Assembly: GCA_001632425.1 (NCBI GenBank)
Contig: KV425600.1
Location: 123,926-187,925 of the forward strand
Reading direction: 5' to 3'
DNA: 64,000 nucleotides
DNA from: Neolentinus lepideus HHB14362 ss-1
Taxonomy: Eukaryota; Basidiomycota; Agaricomycetes; Gloeophyllales; Gloeophyllaceae
Shown: piece after piece, positions 49,510-61,151 of the stretch
How positions within the stretch are numbered: the first letter of the stretch is position 1
Layout: every line of letters begins with the position of its first letter
The notes under the pieces: generated by a model
Databases searched by the model: none
Told to the model about the DNA's origin: nothing
What the model saw: only the letters and a program-made list of their open reading frames with translations
Position numbers and translations under genes: made by a program

Positions 49510-50103
49510 AATGACCACTACAATTGCACTCCTTCAACCCACAGAAAATGCAAAATGCATCGCTCCTATATACCATATACACAAATTACCCACGAAGTTA
49601 TATACGTACTTACGAACATGTGAAAGGAACACACGTTGGCTAGACATTCCCAGACTCAGCATGTGCCTTGGCTTGAACCGAGGGCGGCATCAAGTTTACG
49701 ATATGGGTCGACATTCCGAAGCCACTGCATGGAGACTGCAGCCACATGACTGGATCTTGCTCGGGTCAGGATCCATAGAAATGTATGAAGTAGGCATATA
49801 TAGCTACATAACATAGGGACAGCCTCGGCACTCCATTCTGATAAGTTCATCATCGGTATGTAGAGTCTCACAAATGACATACCACCCACATGTCAACATT
49901 TCAACAAGGATGCCGGAGCAAGATCTGATTGCAAGCTTGAGAACCGCAGGATGAAGCACATAATAAGCAGATAGTAAGATATATAGATCTGTACTCAGAG
50001 GCCGCTGCACTTACACCTACTCATGCCAACGCGGGACCAGCGGATGACTGTTCCATGAAACTACCCGGATACGGACATTCGCCTGTAGATATCATCGACC
50101 CAG
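49510..50103. other. No supported gene
   Basis: This is the interval upstream of the secreted protein and downstream of the F-box/ankyrin-like gene. Minus-strand TATATAG-like sequence near 49566 may serve the phytase-family gene. Nothing else was seen. Confidence 0.4.
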
Positions 50104-50949
50104 TCACGCGCGAGCCAAGAGCTTTAGGGTCTGCATGTCTGGAATGCAACCTTTCTCTGTAAGATACTGCACGATATCTCTAGCATCACCCTTCACCGCC
50201 AACGTCAGCATCTCCGGTGTTACTTGCATTCTGTCCTCGAGTTTCCGTCTCTTGGCTTTTGTTGCAACGCGTGGGGGATCCTTTCGCTCTACGAGCATCT
50301 TAAGAAGAGGTAGATCTTTGTGGCGAATGGCAATCATGGCCGCCAGACCATTCTTGCATGCCGGGGAAGCACCATGGTCCAACAGAAATTGGACGAGGGG
50401 GATGAATCCAGCGTATACAGCTTTTGTCAAGGCATAGCCGTCATGCGAATCCGGGTTCGGCGCAGGAATTGTAGGATGGCTGTACATATATCTGAGGAAT
50501 GGGAGAGGTTCGTCATGGTCCGTCCAGCGGTGGCCACGTTTATCGGAGAATGCCGGAGCAAGAGAGCGAAAAAGTCGACGAGGAAGTTCTGGATTTGCCA
50601 AGCGCAAAGGAGGACAGTCCAGACTCTCTATCATGCGTTGCAGTACGTCCTGAGTGCACAACGGAAATCGCAAGGCTTTGCTGACGACGCCTTGTGCAAT
50701 GGTACTCGTGGTCTGGTTAGACATGTATCTCTGTATGAGATAATGCGCACGGACGGATGAGGGCGCAGCCTTGAACACCATATGAAAGTGCTTGCATGTG
50801 TACGGCAACGATTCTGACAGTGCCAGCGACTGGATTTCGTAGAGCAGCTAGAGCAAAATTGACTAGGAACTCAAATATCAGATAGATATAAGCGCACTGA
50901 CCTCTACCGGTAATTTCTGGAACGCTGGGACAGTTGTAGTGTCGTGCAT
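50104..50949 (-). CDS. F-box/ankyrin-repeat-like protein
   Basis: Two exons splice as MHDTTTVPAFQKLPVE / LLYEIQSLALSESLPYTCKHFHMVF, an F-box-like N terminus. A helical middle leads to ankyrin-type repeats: DGYALTKAVYAGFIPLVQFLLDHGASP, CKNGLAAMIAIRHKDLPLLKMLVER and MLTLAVKGDARDIVQYLTEKGCIPD. A short KATKAKRRK-like basic run (VATKAKRRKLED) interrupts the second repeat. The protein is about 265 residues. A role as a substrate adaptor is plausible from this architecture but not shown. Confidence 0.72.
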
Positions 50950-52034
50950 GGATGGTGCACCGGTGAGAGGCGGATATAGTTTCGTAGTCCGGTTAGTCCA
51001 CGTGGATTTCGGCCTAATCTTGGGGATGGGCAATCCTCGACTGGAAACAGTATTATTTGTACATGTTTGGCTCCCAGCCAAACCGTCCTGTCCAAAAAAC
51101 GGCGGTCAGATTATCTGTGTAGATACTACCCCGTCGGGCACAATTTTGGTGCAGATTCACTCTTCCAGTTATCTAGCAGTGCATGTACTTGACCGATTTT
51201 GTACAGGTAGCCTAGATCTTAATATAATGCAGTCAATTCAAGATTTTACTAGTATCCTTAAAATTCTGTCAAGAAGATGCACTAGATAATGTGAAATGGA
51301 ACAACTTTCAGGTTTTGTGCAACACGTGAAATGGCTTCAGAGAGCCATAATATTGTCCACAGTGTGGAGTGCCCGGTCCACTAGTGACTGTGATGTGACA
51401 GGCATGTCGAAATGTCAGTAATCCTAGACTACTTCCGGTTTTACCGTGATGCTACATACATCATAAGCGCTATATAGTGTATAATATGTGAGTAGATTCC
51501 ATCACCTGTTGTCTCAAGCTTTTCCTGATTTTTTGCACCAGGTATACCTATTATTAACGTCACTTCATTCAATTCCTCACAATATCGATACATTTCTGAG
51601 GACTCCTTCGATGCACAGCATGTATTAGAATGCGCAGTAAAAGAAATAGGAAACCTAGAACTGAGAGTCAATGCTCAGGGTTACAGAGACAGCCTACCCA
51701 ACATGCCTAGGAGGTTTGGCATGACAAGGAGAATATACTCTGCATCTATGGAAAGCAGGCCTAATTTGAAATCTAGTGTGATAATCAGACCAGTATTTAC
51801 TTATAATACATTCAACCTATGTTGTTCTCAGTGTAGAAACCGAGATTTCATTCGAAGCAAGGTGGTTGTGGCGTTGGTCACTTTAACGCCACAATCGGCT
51901 TACATAAGCATACGCGCTGTGGAGTCTGTTGCGAAAAACAGCTGTGACACATCGGTCACAGTCAGGTGATTCCTCGTCAGTCGCGTCGTTCCCGCGTATT
52001 GCTCGCCAGTGCACTTTTGCTCCTTTCTGCGACT
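50950..52034. other. No supported gene in 1.1 kb
   Basis: Short frames, including one of 88 codons at 51703-51969, have no motif and no partner exons. The region is AT-rich relative to neighbouring genes. Confidence 0.4.
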
Positions 52035-54201
52035 ATGATGGATGTTGACAGCTGGATTATTGCTGACAGCGAAGGAGAGGAGGATCCTTCTTGTGATAGC
52101 TTGCTTCTAGGCAGTACTGGGGCTGCTGAGCTGCCACGGGCGGTCCAGCATGAAGGTGCGTCTACAGGCCGTGGCTCATTATCATGAATTTGTGGTTCAA
52201 CTCATCTTCGTCTATCACAGAGATTGTACCATCCGCCTCAATTACGCACACTACCATATCTGCAATATCTTCTTTCACATCAACGCGTGTCCCTCTAGTT
52301 GCCGATTCTTCCACTATATCACTTTTCGAATCGACGAATGTGCCAAATACCACATCCGGTATTGTAACATCTTCTACAAGCGCAAAGCCATCGGCATCCT
52401 CTTCTCGTCCTCGACCACGTCCCGCATTCAAAGGCAAGCAGGCGATGAGCACAGGGTCGGGCATACCGACAACTGCGCAATTAGGGAAAACTACGGGGCC
52501 TTCGGTGCATATCACGACGGTCGCCGATCCTGGAACAAGGAGCGACATGGTTCAGCCGCCTCCCACTAGCTTTATCGATGAATTTCCTGTTGGTCTTGAT
52601 CTCGCGGAACGCGTGAAGATGCGTTCGCGCAAAAAGCCGACCCAATCTACGGTCGCCCAACCACCGGCGGCTCTCACACGAGCCATAGCTCAGGCAAAGA
52701 AGCGTACTATATCTCATGATGACATTATCGACCTTGCTTCGGATTCGGAGGACGAGCTGGCTTTACGTCCAGATCCTCCCGTGGCCTCGAAACGTTCCAG
52801 GAGACCGCCCACGCCTCCCGAAGCAGTAGGATCATGCCAGTCACAAAACACTGTTCCTGTTCTTACCACTTCCCCCTCTATTCCCACTTCAACCCTGCCT
52901 CCTTCTGATTTTTCTTCGATGGTCCCGACCGTTCTTGTATCGTCACCCGACTCGGACCTCACCGGCCAGCATAAGAGGAGAAGACTTCCTCCTACGAAGA
53001 ATGTTTTATGGGATGATATCGAGGGAATAGACCATGTCGCTCAAAATGCCACGGCTAATCTGGCCGTAGAGGGGCCCGTGTTCTTCGCTCCAACATCGTC
53101 TCAGGTGTTCGATCCAGTAGACCAAGCTGTGGCCTACGACACTGCGACTAGAGTAAGCACACCTCTCCCGGCGCCGGCGAAAGCTCCAGCCAAGCGAAAG
53201 AGGAAAAGCAGTGGAACCGGCGAGGGTGACAATAAGAACGACAAGTCCAAGAAGCGTAGTCGTAAAGACAAATCTGAAGGAAAGAAGAAGGCCAACATGC
53301 CCGAAGAAGGCGAATCTCGGTCTGGAAAGACTGAAGAAAGCACAATCTCTGTGCCAGCTGGACAGGCCGATAATGCGAGATTGTCCTCATCCCACGACCA
53401 GCTCCTGGTAGATAGCTCCACTAAGGCAGCGAAGCCCACTGATCCTGATCAGGTCAAGGAGAATGAACGCGTTCGCCTGGCCGAGGCAAAGACGAAGAAA
53501 CGGAAATCGGTTTCCAACAAGAAAAATAGGACCATCATAGAGGATTCTGACGATGAACATCTGGTTGACGAGACGGCCGCCAGACCCGCGCATACATCAA
53601 GGCGTGCAGGGAAAGATGACTTTGAGCCGCCCTCACCGACGAAGATGCTTGACAGAGTGGGCGAGGTTCAGCTCGCTCCTGAATCAGAGAGGTTTACAGC
53701 GAGAGTGAAGATAGTCACTACTCTTGGATTTTGGCAACACTAGCTGACATCACTTTGAACAAGGAAAATGTCCCTCCAATGTCGGGTCATGCCCCAAGCA
53801 CGCCGGCACAACCGCGTATTCCTAAAGCTCCTCGGCGCTCCTCCACCATCAAGCCCAAATCCACACCGATGTCAGAACTGATTCGGCGTATCAATTCGCA
53901 ACCAGGCTCTCCTTTCACCGCCTCGATGTCATCCCCCCATCCCCTGCTCAAATCGTCGAAGTCTGCTCTGTCTCGGATCGCGCCCCTACACCCGAACCGC
54001 CGCACCCCACCCCTGCCTCCGCCTAGACCGCCAAAGCCGAAGGAGAAGAAGACGAAGAAGCAGCTGGAGATGGAGGAGCAGTGGGAGATGGAGCTGGAGG
54101 ACGAGGTCGATGGGTGGCTGTGTCTTACTGATGCGGAGAGGGAAGCGCTGAGGAAGGCGAAGCGGGACCGAATGATGGGATACGGGGAATGGGATGATTA
54201 G
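52035..54201 (+). CDS. Hypothetical charged protein, one-base frameshift near 53690
   Basis: Exon 1 starts MMDVDSWIIADSEGEED and splices (GTGCGT...CACAG) to a long exon coding EIVPSASITHTTISAIS. That exon continues with basic and acidic low-complexity stretches (KKRSRKDKSEGKKKANM, HDDIIDLASDSEDELAL). Its frame closes at 53743, but a second frame opens over it and continues as SEDSHYSWILATLADITLNKENVPP to WLCLTDAEREALRKAKRDRMMGYGEWDD at 54201. No GT-AG pair joins the two. One extra base near 53690, where the sequence reads TCAGAGAGG, would join them as ESEE-VYSES. The product is probably a nuclear protein with coiled, highly charged ends. LNKENVPP contains a KEN-box-like triplet. The family is not recognised. 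Confidence 0.6.
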
Positions 54202-54394
54202 CGAATTGTCACCTAACATCTCAACTCTAGAGGCGATGAACGCAGTACCTCATATTTTACTATCCTTGGAGAGACTAATTGCCTGTTATCTATACCTAAT
54301 TAGCACACATACGGATTGGTCTATGTACTGATACAACAATCAGAAGTACAACAGGCGAAAGCCCATTAGTCCCTTAAACATAACTTCTAAGGAT

Positions 54395-56071
54395 CTAGGG
54401 ATCCAGATACACGTACTCATCCCACTTGCGGTCAGGCTGTGCGAAGATGTGTCGCGAGACATACTCATTACGGAACATCCCCGTAGGGTCATATTTCTCT
54501 ACCACGCGAACGAAGTCCTCGCTCCGCGGGTACAACTCGCGTACATCGCCCGGACGGAGATGGTGCGCCTTTGCCCAGTGCGGACGTCCCCCATGGCTGG
54601 CAATGATAGCACCATACTCGTCGAATAACTTCCTATAGGGAACGTCAAAGCCATATGGTCTAAGCACCTCCATGTTAGCAATACAAGGTTAATGTTGTGA
54701 CGTTATACGATGGTGTCTCACTTGTACTGTGCGATACCTAGCCAACAGGTCGTCCTTCCGTTGCTGGGACTGAGCCAGATATCATCCGCAGAGGAAAAAC
54801 GGATTTCGATAGGGAAGTGGGGACGTAGACCGAGTGGATCGGAGTGCTCTCTGTCGAGCCATTTCCGCAGATCACGTAGGCAGGCAGGAGCCTCATTGTA
54901 ATCCACGGCATACTCTATTGTATATTGCCAGTACTGAATTTTGATGCCATAAGCAAACAGCCATCTGCAGGTGACTGGGATGGACGACTTACTCGGTGCT
55001 CAACATTGAATATACGGAAGCTATCGTCGATAACAGTAGTCTTCTCCTGGATTAACCAAGAGACGATGCGGGCTGCCCAGACGTGTAAATCGGGGGCATA
55101 CAAACCGAGAAACAGTAGAAATTGAACGAGGTGGTATCCGATGAGGGTCGCCCAGAACCAGCTGCCTTCAACATGTTTTCGCTGTGTAGTCTTAGTTAGA
55201 CGTCCTGCTATGGAGGGGTAGGCATCGTCACGAGTACCTCATCTGTACGATCCGCAAGGCTGACTTGTATGGTATTGGTCTGAGGGAACCACCACATACG
55301 GGTATGCTGCGATTGCCGAGCAAGATCAGAGTACCTTTCCAGTGCCTCGTCGAACGATATGGCAAAACGTCGCTCCTTGAGCCGGAAAGCGGGCTCCACT
55401 TCGTACTTGATCGTCAAGATGAAACCTGTACTGCCCAACCCGCATATGGTCGCCATGAAGAGATCGCAATGCTCATCTCTGGAGCATCTGACTTTGCTGC
55501 CGTCGGATAAGAGCAGAGTTACTTCGAGGACGTGGGTCGATAGCGTCCCGTATTTCAAACCTGAGCCATGGTTGACGGTCGCGATGGTGCCAGCCAGGGA
55601 CTGTTCAGATATCGAGCCTATGCTAGTAAGGGCAAGATTATGATGTAGGAGCTGCTCGTTCATGTCGACAAGTGTGATACCCGCTTCAACAACGACATAT
55701 CGTTTCTCGAAGTTGGCCTACAAAATTTGAGCGCGTAAATGATTTAGTCAAACGAGGTCGAGTTCTCCAATTACCTCCAACAGTTCGTTCAGCTTTCCAA
55801 CTTTCACCAAATAACCCTTTGTGCAGGCTAGGTCGCTGGGACTATGGCCGACTCCCGTGGCCCGGACAGTCTTCCCGTTTCTCCGAGCCAACTCCATTAT
55901 AAGTTCGCATTGGTGCTGATTTTCTGGCTCGAACACAATGGCGGGTTTGCAAGAATAAGTGCGAGCCCAGTTGTGAAACGTTGATCTGGCTGATGTCGAC
56001 GGCACAGTTATTGGGCGAAGTAACTCATACAGGGCCTCTAGCGAAAGTTCAGCTGGTGTTGGTTGAGACAT
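54395..56071 (-). CDS. ALO1: D-arabinono-1,4-lactone oxidase
   Basis: Start MSQPTPAELSLEALYELLRPITV. The FAD-binding PCMH domain shows FHNWARTYSCKPAIVFEPENQHQ, then GKTVRATGVGHSPSDLACTKG, where the GVGHSPSD histidine is the usual covalent flavin site. VNHGSGLKYGTLSTHVLEVTLLLSDG and GLGSTGFILTIKYEVEP follow. The C-terminal ALO domain gives TRMWWFPQTNTIQVS, IEYAVDYNEAPACLRDLRKWL, PIEIRFSSADDIWLSPS and the HWAKAH motif (GGRPHWAKAHHL), ending PTGMFRNEYVSRHIF. It oxidises D-arabinono-1,4-lactone to D-erythroascorbic acid, normally in the mitochondrial outer membrane. WFWATLIGYHLVQFLLFLGLY is a hydrophobic segment consistent with membrane association. Several introns were inferred. The gene is divergent from the neighbouring kinase with a 193-bp shared upstream region. 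Confidence 0.93.
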
Positions 56072-56264
56072 GTTCTCAATAACCCACGTTGCTGCTCTAC
56101 GGGCTAATATCTATTGCGTCCACATGATAAGGTGATGAGGCCATCCATAGCTGGAAAGACGCATGATGAATCGAAGGCAGAAGTTGGGCTGAATCTTCGC
56201 GGAGTGTAAACGTTACGTCCAGGCGCGACGGTAACGCCTCGCTGGACTGGCAACTTTTGTCACT

Positions 56265-57938
56265 ATGGCTTTACATCCTCAGTTTCTAAAGGTCTTGGAT
56301 AATCTCAAAGACCAAGCGAAGGATGCTCTCTTCGCGCTCTCATCGTGTATATGCCAACAGTCAGCAAAGATCAAAATCAACGGGAGAACGTGTTCGTACA
56401 TTCCCATTTGTTGCGCACGGCACGTCATTAACAGTTGTGCTAGTTAACATTGTCAAAGTCCTCGGAGAGGGCGGCTTCTCGTTCGTGTATCTGGCGCAAG
56501 ACGAGAGCAGTGGAGTGAGTTTTGACATCGCTGAGAAGTATGCGGTGTTGAGGCTGCCTACAGCGGCAATTCGCCCTGAAGAAGATTCGGTGTCCTACGG
56601 GTTCGGGAGGTGTGAAGGAAGCAATGAGAGAGGTGGAGGCTTATAGGAGGTTCAAGTATGTGTGCTCAATCTTACCACTAGTCGCCCAACTAAGGACTAT
56701 CAGACACCCCAATATTATCCGTATCCTTGTATGTCTCTCTATATACGCAATTCCATTATATCGTATGGTGATTTCTCACGAAGGTGTAGGACTCGGCTGT
56801 TGTCCAAGATCCTGATGGTGATGGTAAAATTGTGTATCTCTTCCTTCCGTTGTACAAGGTACGTCTTGTTCCTGTAGGCTTTCCCGAACACTCTGAAATC
56901 AAGCGGCTCTCGTCCAGCGGGGCAACCTGCAAGATGCCATCAATGCTAATCTCATTAACAACTCACACTTCTCAGAAAAGGACATGCTACGCTTGTTCAA
57001 GGGAACATGCGAGGCGATCCGCGCCATGCACACCTATCATGGCCCCAAGTCCTCCGCCAACCCGTCCCGGACGAACCTTGCGTCTTCTTCACGTCGTCGA
57101 GAACGCAGCCAAAGTCCTTCCCGGCACTCAGATGAAATGCTTCCCCATCCTGAAGGTGATGGTGACGAGGGGTTCTCATACGATGGCGCGAGCGTACCGC
57201 TTGTGACAAGAGAAGCGGAAGACGAGGGCGATGTGATTTATGACGGCGACCAGGAGCTTGCGAATGGTCATGAGGGCGCTGAGACCGAGTTGATTCCGTA
57301 TGCTCATAGGGATCTCAAGCCTGGGTTCGCCTCCGAACTTAGTCTATTTGGTACCTGTCTAACTTTATGCTGGCAGAAACATTATGATCGCCGATGACGG
57401 AGTCACGCCAATACTGATGGACTTTGGAAGCTGCATGAAAGCACGGATACCCATCGAGAACCGATCTCAAGCACTGTTACAACAGGTAGAATGCCTTCTT
57501 GGATGTAGTAAAACGTCGGAATGCATCTCACGCACTTTTCAGGATATTGCCGCAGAGAAGAGCACCATGGCCTACCGGGCACCTGAACTGTTTGACGTGA
57601 AGACCGGCCTCACGCTGGACGAGAAAGTCGACATCTGGGTGAGCACCTCCTGCTTCCCAGACAATTCGCACTGTGCCTGACACTTCTCATAGTCCCTTGG
57701 GTGCACGCTCTTCGCCCTCGCATACTCCCACTCGCCCTTCGAAAATCTGCAAACGACTGAGCAGGGCGGCTCGATCGCCATGGCTGTTATGAATGCGCAG
57801 TACAGGCACCCTGCATCCTCATATTCGCAGGGTTTGAAGGACTTGATCGACAGCATGCTCAAAGTGAACCCTACGGACAGGCCGGACATACATCAGGTGA
57901 TCGAGATGACAGATAGAGTACTGCGGAGCTTGAGTTGA
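56265..57938 (+). CDS. STK16/Env7-like serine/threonine kinase
   Basis: Start MALHPQFLKVLDNLKDQAKDAL, then INGRTF and VLVNIVKVLGEGGFSFVYLAQDESSG, with a glycine-rich loop and RQFALKKIRCP carrying the ATP lysine after an intron. VKEAMREVEAYRRFKHPNIIRILDSAVV follows. A catalytic loop AHRDLKPGNIMIAD, DFGSCMKA, AYRAPELFDVKTG and SLGCTLFALAYSHSPFE complete the domain. RxGNLQD-type RGNLQDAINANLINN marks the STK16/NAK-like subfamily. Between helix alphaE and the HRD motif there is an insertion of about 90 residues rich in Ser, Asp and Glu (SSSRRRERSQSPSRHSDE... to EGAETELIP). The subfamily (STK16; yeast Env7) acts in Golgi/vacuole membrane traffic. The HRD and DFG motifs are intact. Confidence 0.9.
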
Positions 57939-58049
57939 GGGGTGTAAAGACCGGCATGGAGGACTCTTATTTATTTCACTTTGGTTGGTGGTAAACGGAC
58001 AATGATATCTTTCCTGTGCGTCGTTCGCTAAAACCTCTCGCAACTCCGT

Positions 58050-58550
58050 TCACTTTTTTGACAATTGCTGTGGACCCTTGCCTGAGTCCTTAGACTGATC
58101 ATCTCTGTCTTTCTTCGAGTCTTTGCCATTTGTCTTCGAGTCCTTGCCATTTTTCTTCGAGTCCTTGCCATCTTTCGGCTTTTTACCATCGAGCGGTTTT
58201 CTCAGCGGAGCGCCCGGACCTCGATCATTCCCCCGATGTTGGGATACATTTTGTTCTCTTCCGCCACCGCGTCTGGAACCGAGCGTGACGTATAGGCCAT
58301 GATTAATACGTCGATCCAGCACAGGAGGATACACTCACACATTTGTGGCCCAATCTTCGATTTGATATTCCTCGTCCCATCCGTCCCCTCCCGCCTCACT
58401 GGAACCTCCCTCCCATTCGTCGTCCGAGTCGCGACGCCTGCTATTTGAATCAGCTCCTGTGACACTGCGAAAGACAAGCGGCTGCACTTACCGCTCCTCC
58501 TCGTCACTCCGTTCCTCGTCACTGTGGTCATCGGACATGTGCCTCGGCAT
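58050..58550 (-). CDS. Hypothetical acidic/lysine-rich protein
   Basis: Starting at MPRHMSDDHSDEERSDEEER, short exons give DSDDEWEGGSSEAGGDGWDEEYQIEDWATN, GLYVTLGSRRGGGREQNVSQH, and a tail of imperfect repeats KDSKKNG / KDSKTNG / KDSKKDRDD ending KGPQQLSKK. The first half is strongly acidic and the tail strongly basic, so the protein is probably disordered and may bind nucleic acid or chromatin. A further upstream exon (SFLSKQTLNID) is possible but lacks an ATG. No family is recognised. Confidence 0.45.
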
Positions 58551-59770
58551 CTTCTAACAATCAAACAGATGAGTATCAATGTTCCGAACTCGGGCAAGAT
58601 GGTACCTACATCTATGTTTAGGGTCTGCTTGGAGAGGAAAGACACAAGTGTAAGTCGTATTCTTGCTTTCCGCCAGCGAATGTTAGGATAACAGTAGCGC
58701 GAGCGCTTGCACTGTCCCTGTGCGCTATTTATCCCTTCTGATTTCTCCTGCGCAAGAGCGGCTGTCCGGTATACAGCCAGAGTCTGGCCATACTAGACCA
58801 CGTCTGGAAACATACTTAGCACAGGCACCCAAGTGAGCGCCTACGAAGTTCTCGGCGACACTATTTCTGTTTCCCGAGTCCAACCCGATTGTTACCATCA
58901 GGTCATTTCATGCATTCTCAGACGCACGAAGGTATACTGCATAGTGATTGCGGTGGAGACAGAGCCTCGCGGACAGCACTGCACCACGGACACCGCGCAA
59001 ATCGCACAGCTCTGATCGTTTGCAACTAAATCGGAAGCAAAGCAGAAACTGAGTCATTACTAGACGGATAAGCGAGTAGCGACGACCAAGCACGACCCTA
59101 CGGTTCCCAGATGTCGCGATCTCGGACGCACAAGAGATTCGCAGCTCTGTCTCCGCTCGGGTCCTCCATCAACCACCATTCGACCGTGCTTCTCGCTTTA
59201 AAATCAGGTAGGGCGTGGGCGGGTAGGGCGTGGGCGTCGATTGGGAGAAGGGGCGTCCCGAGGCATGCAATCGCCAAGGGAGGCGCGGACAGGGAACGGT
59301 GGCCGCTCGGGAGTCTCGGGACTAAGGGACCCATGCACCTCGTCTGCGGGAAGCTGGTTGTACGGATCGCGATCATGGGCACTGCTATGCCAAAATAGTG
59401 TGATGCGAGGGGCAGACTGGGAGTTCGGTGGTTGTGTCGTTTGGTTGGATGTATCAAGCAGGAAAGGAGCGATTCAAGGAGAGATGGAAGAGGCGCGAGA
59501 AGTGTATGCGGTTGGAGAGGGAGGGGTACAGAATCGAAGCAACGCCTTGCTCAGTCATATCGAACGTGTGGTATCCTTTTACGTATGATTCCTGTGCCAT
59601 ATAGCGTGGCCCATGTTTCGGGGAATATCGCACTTCAGCTGCGCCAGAACACTCCTGGCATATTCAGCGCATTAGTTAGGTCATATCCTCGAGCATAAGT
59701 GGGGTAAGATACACACGATGCAGTAAGCAAGCAAATGAAAAAAAATGAAACAGCCCAAAAGAACCCTGCA
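58551..59770. other. No convincing gene in 1.2 kb
   Basis: Open frames of about 95-119 codons overlap on both strands at 59098-59457 with GC-rich sequence, and neither shows a motif or clear codon signature. A 15-base unit, GGTAGGGCGTGGGCG, is repeated twice near 59208-59237. Confidence 0.4.
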
Positions 59771-60930
59771 TTACTGCACCTTCTTAAGTACTCTCTTCTT
59801 TTTCTCTCCCTGCCTCTTCCCGGCTTCCTTTCTCTCCCCACCAACGTCCACCTTGACCTTCTTCTTAAGAGGCTCTGCACCCTCCCCTTTAGCCTTGGGC
59901 TTCTCCGCCGCACCTCGCTCGTGTATCACTTTCTGCTTCTTCGTCTTGCTCTGCGGTTTGGATTTCAGCGTCTCGTTCTCAGCTTCATGCCCTACCCCAT
60001 CCCCTGCCTTCGCCTTCTCTTTCCTCTCCATCGTCGGCCGCGCCTCACCCTTCTTTTTCGCGTTGGTCAGGGAGTCACCACCCAATGGTATGAAATCATC
60101 TCCATTGTCGAAAGAGGTTGCGTGCACGTCGGACGGCTCCGCCCCCTCCGCGTCTTCCTTGCGCTTTTGTTCCTTCCTCTTGAGCGCTTTGCGTTTCGCC
60201 TCTTTCTGGCGCCGACGTTTCTCCTCGATCGCAACGAGACGTGCAGTCTGCTCCCGAGATTAGTTGAGGACAGCGGGACGAGAACAGGGACAGGACGTAC
60301 TCTTTTCTCAGCGCGCTTGGACTTGGCGGAGACGGGGCGTCGGAGGGGGGCGGTAGATACGAGTGTACGGGGGTCGCCGTTCATGTCGACGCCGGGTTGG
60401 CTGGCGGCTTCGACGAGACGGCGGAAGCGGCGTGTGTGGACCTAGGACGCCCATGATGTCAGCTGGTGATAGGAGTGGTGAGAAGCGCTTACACCAGAGG
60501 CGACATGGACTTCGATCATTTTTGGGTGCTTGAGCAGTTTTCCTGGGCAGACGATGCATGCCTGGATCTCGGGGTCGAGGGATTGGATGTAGGTCGGATT
60601 GGAGAGGGCGTCGACGATGCTCATGGAGAAGGGGACAGCGTTGGGGTCGTCTTCCTCGTCACTCTCACTCTCGTCCTCTCCTTGCTCGTTCTCTTCATCG
60701 TCGTCCTGCTCATTATCGTCGTCCTGCTCGCCATCGTCGTCCTCGGCGCGTTTCCGCTTCTTCGTGTTCGCACTCTCCTCTGAGGCCAACTCTGACTCGC
60801 TGTCGCTGTCACTCTCGTCCGAGTCGGTGTCGACGGTGTTGAGCCCCAGCGCCTCCTTTACCTCGTCGTCGAGCCCGAGCTCGTCGTCCTGCTCGGCTTT
60901 TTTGATGCGCTTTTCAACGCGCTTGAACAT
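59771..60930 (-). CDS. Lysine-rich nucleolar-type protein with C2H2-like motif
   Basis: Three exons: MFKRVEKRIKKAEQDDELGLDDEVKEALGL, an acidic run (DSDSESELASEE, QDDDNEQDDDEENEQGEDESESDEEDD), then PTYIQSLDPEIQACIVCPGKLLKHPKMIEVHVASGV with a C-X2-C-X13-H-X5-H spacing that fits a zinc finger, followed by HTRRFRRLVEAA. The second part is basic and repeats RRRQKEAKRKALKRKEQKRKEDAEG. SFDNGDDFIPLGGDS is a short conserved-looking segment, and the tail is KKK-rich (KPKAKGEGAEPLKKKVKVDV). The composition is typical of nucleolar ribosome-biogenesis factors. The exact family is not recognised, so the call is inferred. Confidence 0.65.
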
Positions 60931-61151
60931 GGCTGAGAGTAAGTCTAAAAATAGGACCGCATATAAGTACGCTCAGCAATTTGAATAAAACGAGTTTGTA
61001 ATGACTTTGTAGCGACCCCTACAAGCGGACTAGAAGTCGGAGATTATAATTCGTAGTTGACACTACAAATATTTGAAGCACCGATTGCTCGGCAGAACAT
61101 TCCCACGACGTTAACGTTCGGCACAGCGATCATTCTGAGCGTACGACCGTC

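Noticed and set aside
59098..59457. Possible genes on both strands at 59.1-59.5 kb
   Set aside because: Neither frame shows a domain, a splice partner or a convincing start context; GC-rich sequence opens frames by chance.
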